From assembly GCA_947561395.2 (NCBI GenBank), contig OX387192.1, forward strand, positions 6,980,221 through 7,044,220: DNA of 64,000 nucleotides, read 5' to 3'. Shown here in pieces: positions 11,389 through 22,253 of this stretch (positions are counted from its first letter, which is position 1; each line of letters begins with the position of its first letter). Source of the stretch: Buxus sempervirens (lineage: Eukaryota; Streptophyta; Magnoliopsida; Buxales; Buxaceae). The notes beneath the pieces were generated by a model. That model had not been told where the DNA came from, did not search any database, and saw nothing but the letters and a program-made list of their open reading frames with translations. Made by a program: the position numbers and the translations under genes.

Positions 11389-12605
11389 TGTGCGCGCGTG
11401 GGAAACGCGGCACGGGGTAATTCGGAGTCGCCACCGCCTGATGGGGTCCAGGCGGACACCTGGGTGCCTAATCTTGCCTATTAGGGCTTTTTGGTCTGCG
11501 GCTTGAGATTCTAAGTCAGTTCTCGGTTGTGGTCCGGGGAAGTCCGTAGACACCCCGGTCCACCCCGTCGGATGACAGGTCCCGTGGGTTCCCTAGTTTG
11601 AGTCAGCTTACATTGGTCTCACCTGATTCCTAATCCGATATGCAATTTGGTTAAGTCTTGCGGGACCACCTGAGTGGTGTGGGTCCCTTTAGTTGCTTTT
11701 ATCTTGATTACTTAGGTGATTTGAGTCTGGTTGGGTGGGCCCCGTTGGAAGGCCCACGGTATCCTTGGTGGGCTTAGTGAAGCCCGTGTACCCTTGTGGA
11801 CCTCAGTCTAGCCTGAGAGGTCCTTTGGGCTTTGGTTAGTTCAATTGATTTTACTTTAAGTTCAGATTTGAAGATTAAGTGTTTTTCATGCACAAGTGGG
11901 CCGGACCGGTTTGTGGGCCCCTAAGGTGGGCCCTCATGGTGTCCAAGTATTTTTTATTGGATTTATCTTTTTAATTTTGCCAAAGTGATTTGGACACTGG
12001 GCTTGGGGCCCGTAGTCCAAATCTGGGCTTGTAAGCCCAAGTTACCGAAAGTTAGGGTTTGCACCCTTCCTTGGTTCGGTTGGTGGGCTTTGGCGGGCCC
12101 AGTAGGCCCTTGCCCTTGGTCTCGGCCAAACCACGCAATTCATGCATCAATTTCACATAACAAGGCTCGGGTGGGCCGCATTGGGTTTGGCCCGCCCGGT
12201 TCAAATTGTTCATTTTACTTAAGTTATTTTAATGGCATGCTTTGGTGTTTATTGGGATTGGTGGGCCCCGTTGGAAGGCCCACTGGAAGTCAAGTTGGAC
12301 CGGGAGTCCAAGTCCCATGTCGGGTTTCCGGGTGACCCAGAAACCCTATTGGTTTATCCGGTTCGGTTCAGAAATATCATTCACATCTAACAATAATCAC
12401 ACAAAAAGACACAAGATAGACACTCTATCAGAAAAAAAAAAAAAAAAACTGGCTCATTGTGCTGGGTCCAAGGGGAGGTACCAAGGTACGAATTGGATGC
12501 GCAGCGAACCAAGGGGTGGGGGGTGTGGGGGGCGAAGCCCCCCGCGGTATGGTAAGGGGTATTTTTGGAATTTTCAAAAAAAATAACAATTCGGCCTGTT
12601 TTGGA

Positions 12606-12882
12606 CCTGGCCCTCACCTCCTGAGGTGAGCGCCAGGTGGGCGCCAGAATCGGGCGAAATTTTGACCTAGCGCTCACCCGATACCAGGTGAGCGCGAGCT
12701 GGGCGGGAGGTGAGCGCGAGATGGGCGGGAGGTGAGCGCGAGATGGGCGCGAGAATTTCACTTGGTTTTAGGTGGGCGCGAGCTGAGCGCCAGGTGGGCG
12801 CCAGCTCGGCGGGAAGTGGGATGAAAGGGGCGCCCACCTCCTAGGTGAGCGCCAGGTGGGCGCCAGGTGGGCGGCAGCTCAC
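12606..12882. repeat. GC-rich minisatellite of GGTGAGCGC / GGTGGGCGC motifs
   Basis: About a dozen imperfect copies of a 12-20-bp motif built from AGGTGAGCGCGAG and GGTGGGCGCCAG. In the element's own orientation it lies downstream of the TATA box. The same vocabulary recurs upstream of that TATA at 13982-14016 as an inverted repeat. Confidence 0.75.
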
Positions 12883-13797
12883 TACTCTCTGTTTTTTTGA
12901 GATCTCCAACTCTGGCCGATTTTTTTTGGTCTGTAACTGTTCCACTAGCCTCCCAACATGCCCAGAACACCTCCCAACTAATTTTGGATTTAATCTAAAC
13001 ACATTTTATTTCAAGTTTTGAAAACCCAGAAAACTCACAATACAAACATGCATTCAAAATACTTCTCGAATAATATGCCCAGGACACTTCCCCGGGCTTC
13101 GACCACTCCCCAGAAGGCACTTAAACTTGTATTAAAACTAGTCTAAGCATGATTCATGCTTCATCCCACAACCCAAAATCTTTTAGAAGAAAGAAAACAA
13201 ACCCGATAAAAAACTGGTACAGATGCATTAACAGCTTGAAAAAGGAGGGGGGGGGGGGTGATGGGAGCATGCTCAAGGGTGCACAAGCAGCATGTTAGCA
13301 AACCCAGCAATGTAAAAAACAAAAGGAACCACATGCAAACATTACATGTACTCCCATCCACGACTAGACCTTCAAGCATGCACCCTAACATCCGAAGAAG
13401 GGAATGAGGAGGGGGGTTTACAGGGGTACAATGGATGAAGGGAACTTGGGAACATGCTCCCTTTTCGGCGCGAGCAACACACGCATCTTCCTCTTCCTTA
13501 CTTGGTGGTCTTCATCAGATGGAAGTGAACAAAAAAACATGGTTTCATGGCTGTGGCCTCATACCACCGAATAAGACCGGCTTACGAAAAAATCATCACA
13601 TACTCATATACGTATAACTCAAAGTAACAGGGATGTTTACCTGGTGGTTCTTGAGTTCTGGAGCTGAGTGGGGGAGCCTCCTCGAAGTCGGACAGCGGCC
13701 GGAGCCTCCACTTCACCGCACCAACAGTAGCAAGCTTCCACTTGCTTGGGTGGAAATGGGGAAGAACCAAAGAAGGGTGAGCCTCTTGGGTTTTTTT

Positions 13798-13819
13798 GGG
13801 GGGGGGGGGGGGGGGGGGG
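13798..13819. repeat. homopolymer G tract
   Basis: A run of about 22 G. A shorter run occurs at about 13246-13258 in the same element, and one of about 11 G at 18893-18903 in member 3. It is likely a slippage-prone site whose exact length may be unreliable. Confidence 0.8.
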
Positions 13820-14309
13820 CAGGGATCGAGAGAGGGGGGCTTCGGGTGAGGGAAGAAGAGAACCAACAAAAAAACCTTCGCACCCTCAGAAGAAATGTCC
13901 GAACACTCAGCTTTTTTCCGAATTTTTCCAACCCTCCTGCGCGAGAAGTCGCGCGGCTTATATAAGCCAGAAAAAAAAGGTGCCGCCCACCTTGGCGCCC
14001 AGCTCAAGGTGGGCGCATGCTCGCTCGCCACGTCCGCGCGAGCGGCATAATGATGAAAATCATTTAATGCCGCCGCTCGCAGGACGTAAAAATCTGAAAA
14101 ATTCAGATTTAGTCCCTGGCAATTTTTGATTTAATCCGATATTCTCGGATTTTCACGGATTTAGTCCCTGGGATATTTCGTATGTTTGGATATTTACGGA
14201 TTTAATCCCCGAGATATTTTCCTGCGCAACTCGCCACGTGTGCAGCTTTTTGCCACGTGCGCAGATTGCCGGTTTTGCTGCCCGGGAATTTCATCAGCTC
14301 ATATTTTCT

Positions 14310-14880
14310 TCATCCGGACTCCGATCTGGGCAAACTTAGTTTCATTAGAATCGTATCAGAGCCCTCCATCCCATGACCTAGGGGTAGGCCTCTGGATCGG
14401 ATTTTAGCAGAAAGTCAAATTTTGGCTCTTGCTCAAGTTTGACCGCCCGCAGAACCTTCATCCGGACCCCGATTCCTGCAAACTCGGTTGCGTTGGAATC
14501 GTGTCGAGATTCTCTATCCAATGACCTAGGGGTAGGTCTCTGGATCGGATTTTAGCAGAAAGTCGACTTTTGGCTCTGCTCAAGTTTGACCGCCCGCAGA
14601 ACCTTCATCCGGACCCCGATTCCTGCAAACTCAGTTGCGTTGGAACCGTGTCGAGATTCTCTATCCAATGGTATAAAGCTAGGTACTTGGCATGGAATTC
14701 GAGGAAAAGTCAACTCTTGGCTTTTCCTTAAGTTTGACCGCCCGCAGAACCTTCATCCGGACTCCGATTCCTGCAAACTCAGTTGCGTTGGAACCGTGTC
14801 GAGATTCTCTATCCAATGGCATAAAGCGAGGTGGCCAAATTTCACTTGATCAAAAAGTCAACTTTTCACCCCTTAGGGTT
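14310..14880 (-). repeat. U3 tandem repeat, 147-148-bp period, four copies
   Basis: The anchor CCGAT(T/C)(C/T)... CAAACT recurs at about 14321, 14469, 14616 and 14764, each followed by GTTG/TCATT(G)GAA and GTGTCGAGATTCTC. The spacing is constant at 147-148 bp. The repeats sit between the TATA box and the terminal TGTAAGCACC end, i.e. in U3. Confidence 0.8.
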
Positions 14881-14948
14881 TGACTTTCTGTCTAGGGTTT
14901 GCATTTTTGGTTTTTCGGGGAGCGCAAAAATGAGGTGCTTACAGCTGG

Positions 14949-16691
14949 ACAAGGATACTAGTCTTAAAAAAGCTACTTTGATACACTATCTAGTTTAAAT
15001 ATGGATCCATACTCACAACTAAGCCCACTTACATATAAATACAACTTCTAACTCAATTTGACGAAATCTGCTCAATATCCAGTATATACTGATAATTATT
15101 TCAATCTCTAAATTAAATTCATATTCACTTCCAATCATTACTTTAAGCCAAACTGCCCTTTTGAGTCACAAATAATTTTCCATCATACTTCTCATAATAG
15201 GTAATAATCACATTCATGCAATTTAGAAAAAATGACCAAGCTACTTAAATTTTTCTCATAAAAATATCATTAGTATAACATACTCGAAGTCTTCATCAAA
15301 TGTTTCTAAATTTTTAGATCATGAAAAAGAAAACATCTTTAAATACTTAGTTACAAGTGTTAATAACCTTAAAATTTTAATAAGAAATTTTAGAAATTAA
15401 AATGACAAATTTTCAAACTTTAACAAAAACTAGGGCTAGGTGATTCCATGCAGGATTAAACTACCAATTCAAATTTCAAAGGACTAAATTTTCAGAGTTG
15501 AAGCTTAGTGGTCCGTATATTTTAATCAGACACTTTATCGGTTTTCACTAACTACGAATTTCTTAATCAATTCTTACTTAAAATTTACATATTTTCTAAA
15601 ATATGAACTAATTTTTCATTAAAGTATATGTTTCACACTAAAAGTTAAATATGTTTGTATAGTATAAGTTTTATACTAAAAATTAATTACTTTCTAAAAT
15701 ATGAACAAAATTTTTATTATTGTATGCTGTTTTGCACTAAAACTTAATTATTTTCATAACACAGGAATTTCAAATAAAAAAATTGGTTTCCATATGAACT
15801 AAAACCAATTGCAATCATCAAGAAATAGCTTAAACTAAATTTTAAGCTTACTACTTTAAATTAACAATAAAAAAATTGGTTTCCATATGAACTAAAACCA
15901 ATTGCAATCATCAAGAAATAGCTTAAACTAAATTTTAAGCTTACTACTTTAAATTAACCAGACAATTTCAACATTTAAGGAATCAATGATCAATTTCAAA
16001 ACGTGAAAACAGTAGAAAAGAAACAGTGCTTCTTACTATTTCAATTAAGCGCTCTTCCATTCTTCCCTTCCATTCTTCCTTTCTTTATCTTCTTCCTCTT
16101 CCCTTCTTCTTCCTCTACTTTCTTCTTCTCTCTACGTACACCCAAATCTTTCTAGTCTCTTCTTGTTTATTATAGCTAACTCACTTAAACCAAACCAAAC
16201 CCCTTAAATTGAACCAAACCCTTAAACCAGAGGGTTTCTTTAAACTTGATTCAATGCATGCTCTCCCATCAAATTAAACTACAACCACCAATGCAAATAC
16301 AAAAATAATTTAAATTTTCCTTACCTTAATTTTTAAACTTCTTTAGCCATCTGATTTCTCCCATTTTCTCGAATTTGATCCTCCACCTCACCTTCACGTC
16401 ACAAAGGTTTACTCATTTTAGAATTGCATAATTAATTTAAAATTTAACTAATTAAATATGCACAAAATTCAATGTTTCGCAACTTTCTTAAAATGTATTA
16501 AATATGATAATCGCTTTAAATTATTTTTCATGTATTATTTTAAGATGACGTCAATGGCCCAATATATCCAATGATAGTGGATTCACCATCTTGGATAGTA
16601 TTAGGATGGTATGATAATTGGATGACAAAATCAAATGGGAGAACTAATGAATTCTTGTGAGATATGTGCAAAAAAAGGATGGGAAGTAAAA
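14949..16691 (-). other. AT-rich noncoding sequence, probably a decayed minus-strand LTR
   Basis: I see no gene. A polypyrimidine stretch (about 16052-16135) followed by a TTATAG and CCAAACC-rich tract resembles, in order and composition, the interior of the minus-strand LTR near 26.7-27.3 kb. That suggests an older Tekay-like LTR whose termini I cannot locate. It ends at the left taaaa duplication (16687-16691) of the next LTR. Confidence 0.35.
15773..15958. repeat. perfect 93-bp tandem duplication
   Basis: Two head-to-tail copies (15773-15865 and 15866-15958) appear identical by eye. Each contains the inverted repeat AATTGGTTT...AAACCAATT. Perfect identity in an otherwise decayed AT-rich region implies a recent duplication. 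Confidence 0.85.
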
Positions 16692-18499
16692 TGTAAGACC
16701 CCGAAACTTCTAGAATTATTAATTAATTAAAAATAAAAAATTTAATGTGATTTTTGTTAAATCTATGATCATATAGGTGATCACATAGAAGAAGGAAATC
16801 TAGAATATGAGGCAAATTCGACCGTTGGATCTTGACATATAAGGTAAGCATTATTTAATGTGATATTCAAAGTCTTATTCGAAGGAGATATAATAGACAG
16901 AATAGGTTAGAAGTATGGAATCATTGTTAATAAAATAGGGTTTTATGCATAAGAATGAATCGTACTATCTTGTATTCGCGTCTTGGCGGCTAAAGGGAGA
17001 AGAGAAGAGAGAGTCGGGAGCACCACTCGTACTCACTCCAGGAAGAGCAACTTAGAGAGATTTCGACCCTCTAGAAGGCTTCTAATCGGTGGTGGAAGAA
17101 GGACCTGATTGTGTGCTTGAGAGGAAATAGAAGGAGTGAAAAGGAGGTGTGCGCACCTGATTTCGGTCGCACGGCGAGGCGCACGCAAAACGACACGTGC
17201 CTCGGGATTTTGTTGGAGTCGCCACTGCCTGATGGGGTGCAGGCAGACACCTGGGTGCCTAAGTTCTTCTTCTAAGGCTTTTGGTCTGCGGCTTTGAAAT
17301 TCTAAGTAGGGGCTCGGTTGCGGTCTGGGGAAATCCGTAGACACCCCAGTCCACCCCGTCAAGTGACGGGTCCCATAGGTTTCCTTGGTTTGAGTCAACT
17401 TTGGTCTCTTACTCATCCGATTCCTATTCCAGCATGCAATTTTTGATTAGGTCTGACGGGACCGCCAAAGTGGTGTGGGTCCCTTTACTTGATTTTATCT
17501 TCTTATTATTGAATGAAGTGAGTATGATTGGGTGGGCCCCGTTGGAAGGCCCACAGATCCCTTGGTGGGCTTGGTTGAGCCCACGTGTCCCTTGGTGGGC
17601 CAAGTGTGGCCTTTTGGACTTTGGCTCACTTTGAATTGATTTTATCTTAGAGTTCAGATTTGATTATTTAGTGATTTCCATGCAAAGTGGGTCGGATTGC
17701 ATTTCGGGCCCCTGGGTGGGCCCCACAGTTGGTTGCCAAGTGGCTTTGATTATTTTGCTTATCTGTGCCAAAATGGCCAAGTGTTGGGCTTGGGGCCCAT
17801 TACCTGGGCTTGGGCTTGAAAGCGCAAGGCTTCCTGAATTAGGGTTTGGAAACCCTAAGTTGGTCGGGTTCATGGGTTTAGTGGACCTGATAGGCCCTAC
17901 CCATGGTCTCGGCCAAACCACATCCTACTTTAATCATGCATGGCCCAATTAGGGCTTGGGTGTGCCTCAAGTGGTCTGGCCCACTCAAATCTTTTATTAT
18001 CTTAGTTAAGCAAAATGAATTGGTCGGGCTTGGTGGGCCCCATTGGAAGGCCCACTGGAAACCAAGTTGGACCAAGGGTCCAAGTCCCATATTGGGTTTC
18101 CGGGTGACCCGGAAACCCTATTGGTTCATCTGGTTCGGTTTGGAAATAAAACCCACATTCAGCAATAATCACATAAGAAAATACACAGGACTGACACTCT
18201 ATCAGAAAAGAAACTGGCTCATTGTGCTGGGTCCAAGGGGAGGTACCCGGGGGCCCTGTGGGCGAAGCGGAGCCCATGGGGTGGGGTACCTCCCCGTATC
18301 AAGGTACGAGTTGGATGCGCAACGAACAAAGGGGGTGGGGGTGCGGGGGGCGAAGCCCCCGCGGTACAGTAAAGGGCATTTTTGGAATTTTTCAAAAATA
18401 TACCAATTTGGCATTTTTTAGGGGTATGCGCCGACCTCAGGCACTAGGCGCGAGGTCGGTGCGGGCCGGGCGGACCGAAAACAGCGAAAAACACAAAAA

Positions 18500-18655
18500 A
18501 AGAGGTGGGCGCCAGGTGGGCGCGAGCTCAGCGCACCCAAAAAAGGTGGGCGCGAGCTCAGCGCACCCAAAAAAGGTGGGCGCGAGCTCGGCGCGAGGTG
18601 GGCGCGAGCTCGGCGCCAGGTGGGCGGACCCAAGCTAGGTGAGCGCGAGCTCAGC
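18500..18655. repeat. GC-rich tandem repeat GGTGGGCGCGAGCTC(A/G)GCGC
   Basis: About five copies of a 20-33-bp unit. The unit includes the palindrome-like GCGCGAGCTCGGCGC, and the first copies are separated by CACCCAAAAAA. A shorter related inverted cassette (GGCGCCCACCTCAAGGTG) is at 19407-19424 beside the TATA box. Confidence 0.75.
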
Positions 18656-19734
18656 GCAGACCCTGACTCTCTGTTTTTTTTTCTCCAAACTCCATTTCCG
18701 CCTGGTTTTAAGCTCTGTAACTGGTTTCTGGGGATCCTTAGAACCCCAGCAGACCTCTGAACACAGTTGGAAATTAATCTAACCTAGTTTGTGAGGACCA
18801 AACCTCTTTGCAAATCTACCAATCCGAAACAAAAACACTAACAAAACATCTAACAACATCTAACAGAACATGAATAAATGAAGAAAGGAACAGGGGGGGG
18901 GGGCTTTATCAGGATACAGGAGATGCAAACATCAGGGAGAACATGCTCCCCCCTCGAATCACATAGTCACTGTTACTATTCGAAATAACAGAAAAGAACA
19001 GATAGCAATAAACTTATTTATTTTGTAACAGAGGCCGTCGGGAACATTACCTGGGTGTTTCAACACCTCTCCGAAGTGGGTGAAGCCTCCTTGGAGCGCG
19101 CGAGCGGCCGCCGGAGCAACCTTCTTCTCACACCAAGAGCACGGCCTCCTTCGGATTTGACGAGGAAGAAGAGGAAGGGAGGGGACCTGTGTGTATGTTC
19201 TTTTTCTTCAAAATCCCAAGCCCAGAAAAACAATGCCGAAACATCGAATCCCAAATCCAGAGAATGCCCAGCCACAGAACAAAAAAAATCTCCCACTAAA
19301 AAATCCGAACCCTCACCAAAATTTTCGAACCTCAATTTTTCCAACCCTCTGGAAATGAAACCCTGCACGGCTTTTATAGAAGAGTACAGAGGGTATCCGC
19401 CGAGTTTGGCGCCCACCTCAAGGTGAGCGCATACCCCATGCCACGTTCGCGCGAGCGACATAATCATTTCAAAATAATAAATGCCGCCGCTCGTTTGTTT
19501 TAAAAATCTGAAAATTAGGATATGGTCCCTGGGATATTTAGGTTTAATATTATTTTATTCAGATATTTTCAAATACTTTCAGATTGGTCCCTGGGATATT
19601 TTGAATGTTTGGATATTTATGGATTTGATCCCCGAGATATTTTCCTGCGCAACTCGCCACGTGTGCAGCTTTTTGCCACGTGCGCAGTTCGCCGGTTTTG
19701 CTGCTCGGGAACCTCGCCAGCTCATATTTTCTTC

Positions 19735-20110
19735 ACCCGGGCTCCGATCTGGGCAAACTCAGTGGCGTTAGAATCTTATCGGAGCCCTCTATCCCATGAC
19801 CTAGGGGTAGGCCTTTGGATCGGATTTTAGCAAAAAGTCAACTTTTGGTTCCGCTGAAGTTTGACCGCCCACAGAACCCTCCTCCGGACTCCGATTCCTG
19901 CAAACTCAGTTGCATTGGAATCGTGTCGAGATTCTCTATCCAATGGTATAAAGCAAGGCCTCTGGATCGGATTTTGGCAGAAAGTCAACTTTTGGCTTCG
20001 CCCAAGTTTGACTGCCTGCAGAACCTTAATCCGGACTCCGATTCCTGCAAACTCAGTTGCATTGGAATCGTGTCGAGATTCTCTATCCAATGATATAAAG
20101 CAAGGTGGCC
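19735..20110 (-). repeat. U3 tandem repeat, 147-bp period, three copies
   Basis: Anchors CCGAT...CAAACTC recur at about 19744, 19891 and 20038 (147-bp steps). They are homologous to the repeat in the 11389 element. Confidence 0.8.
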
Positions 20111-20404
20111 AAATATCACTTAATCAAAAAGTCAACTTTTTGTCCCCTCGGGGTTTGACTTTCGGCCAGGGTTTTCATTTTCAGCAATTCCAGGGGTGCA
20201 AAAATAAGGTGCTTACAGGAGGTTTGAGCGAATAAGAGGTATGTAACACACTGATTTGTCGTTAATTGTTGTTTATTGGTGTTTTGATCAAATAACATGT
20301 TTTGGAGTGATATATTCATGATTTCAAATGTTTTAGAGATGATTATTATGGGTAGAATATGGTTTATTGCACAGAATACACATTTCGAATTTTTGAAAAT
20401 AGCT

Positions 20405-20705
20405 GCTGTTAGATGAGCGCTTGAGCGATCCTATTAAGCACCTCACCTAAAAATCCTTTCCTAACGATTGCTCAACCCATCGCTTAAGCAATAAAGGTTG
20501 AGCACCAATTCAAATTTCTTAGTTAACTAGGTCACTCTACATGACCGCTTGAGCACCCTTGTTGAGCGCCAAGGCATTTTTCTGATCAAAACTATAATAC
20601 CGAGATTGCCCAACCGCATCGCTCGAGCGCATTGGTCGAGCGATCAAAACTATAATACCGAGACAGCCCAACCACATCGCTCGAGCCCATTGGTCGAGCG
20701 ATCAA
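20405..20705. repeat. cluster of GAGCG/CGCTC palindromic motifs in the outer LTR
   Basis: Repeated GCTTGAGCGATC, GCTCGAGCGCATTGGTCGAG and similar, including a ~61-bp tandem pair (about 20583-20702) with unit ATCAAAACTATAATACCGAG... It corresponds in position to the GGCGCT/GAGCGATC cassette of the other Tekay LTRs (9358-9525, 58995-59165, 63730-64000). Confidence 0.7.
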
Positions 20706-22253
20706 CACAGAATTATGAATTTCTGAAATTTGAGAAAATCTACATATTGAAATGATTTTTAAAGGAACTAAGCCTATGTACCAACATATATTAGGTGTTT
20801 ACAAACTATTTTCATTGATCGTTTAATTAAAAATAATTTAATAAATATTTTGGGTACGTTCTACAAAAATAGGTCTTATTTTGGTTTGAAAAGAAAGCTC
20901 TTGTACAAGAATTTGTTGAAAATTGATTTGGTTGACTTATACACTTGTAAAAAATTGTTTTTGATATGATTCAAGTCATTGAATTAATTAAAATTCTTTT
21001 ATAACATATTTGTGTACGTTGAGCCTATGTTTTGAAATATAATGAGTATTGACAATAGGTTTTGGATTATCAATTGAACATGATCAAACTGCTTCATATA
21101 TGAGATTTGGATTGAGGATTTATGCTCTTCCATGAATCATAGAATGGATTAAATGTAACGCCTCAGTTCCGAGTTACGTAGCATGACTTTAACTCATCTC
21201 CAAGGGTTATCTTTTTCAACCAAGATCGATATATCAGAATGAAAGAGAACATGAAAAGAACAACATTTGACCACACCAAAAACAACTACACCACTAAACT
21301 GAATACAAAAATACATTATATTGACACAACTCTCAATTCAAGACAAATGTAAACCTAAGTTAATATAATCCTAGAATTTTCGGAAAAACGGCTATATAAC
21401 GCCTGTACATACGAGTATGGGCTAAGCCCTCAAACCACAAACAATCACCTGATAAACACAATTTATATATTCATTCAAAAGAACTATCTCATCCAACTGT
21501 ACAGATCTATGAATAAGATTTACTAAGCTTCACACACTCTCTCTTTCTCTCATCATTTACAACATACAATATTCAAAACAAATTTTACAGCTATCCAAAA
21601 ATAAATATTTTTCCTTCTATAGATCTAGCCAGGGTAGTGATCCTTCTGCAAATACTCCAGATCCCCCTTGATACTCTGCCCCAGTATGCGGCTCACCAGC
21701 AGAATCTAAAACAAAACCAATAAATCCAAAATGTGGGTGAGACTAATGTTCCAGTAAGTAGCACATGCATGATATAAAACTATTATGCAACTTTAAGCTA
21801 ATGAAATAACATGCTAACATATCATACAATAAATCTCTATCCAATCATGCGAATAAGTAGTTCATTATCATTTACACAATACTAGTAATGAACAGATAAA
21901 AACAGAGTAAACCAAACTACAATGTCAGCATAAAAGTGTATGTACAAAACTCATGAATTAGCGTGTCTGTAAATTGAGTCAAACACCCTTAGCCGATTTG
22001 CCACCTCACTACTCGCCTTCGAAGCCGCGCATGGTCATCGTACGAGTGGAGCACCCATGCATGGGCTGGCACGCTGCAGCTCATCGATCCCACACGAAGG
22101 CCTCACCGATCCCACACGGTCGTACGCAAGTGGCCCGAGGTATTAACGCGACAAGCCATCACTAACACACAAGCTAGACAGACTGTGGATCCACGACAAA
22201 CTCTATGCGGCCTAGACTCGTATAATAATTAACCATGCAAATATTTGACTAAA

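Larger units (their letters stand above)
11389..14943 (-). mobile_element. LTR-like element, family A, member 2 (3555 bp)
   Basis: It starts TGTGCGCGCG, ends GGTGCTTACA, and is flanked by perfect 5-bp duplications gctgg (11384-11388 and 14944-14948). It shares with members 1, 3 and 4 the block after GGAGTCGCCAC (11424-11434) and the terminal GCAAAAATGAGGTGCTTACA. Orientation comes from TTATATAA at 13958-13965 and a minus-strand donor CACCAG|GTAAAC near 13640. It is noncoding; the open frames at 13.6-14.1 kb are products of G-rich low-complexity sequence. Confidence 0.85.
17148..20217 (-). mobile_element. LTR-like element, family A, member 3 (3070 bp)
   Basis: It starts TGTGCGCACC, ends GGTGCTTACA, and has perfect duplications ggagg (17143-17147 and 20218-20222). 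The primer-like GGAGTCGCCAC is at 17215-17225. A minus-strand TATAAAAG lies at 19371-19378 and a donor CCCAG|GTAATG near 19050. It is the closest relative of the 11389 element through most of its length. It is noncoding. Confidence 0.87.

Noticed and set aside
13582..14129. Several overlapping frames rich in Gly or Pro on both strands
   Set aside because: They are generated by the G homopolymer and GC-rich repeats in a noncoding LTR-like element.
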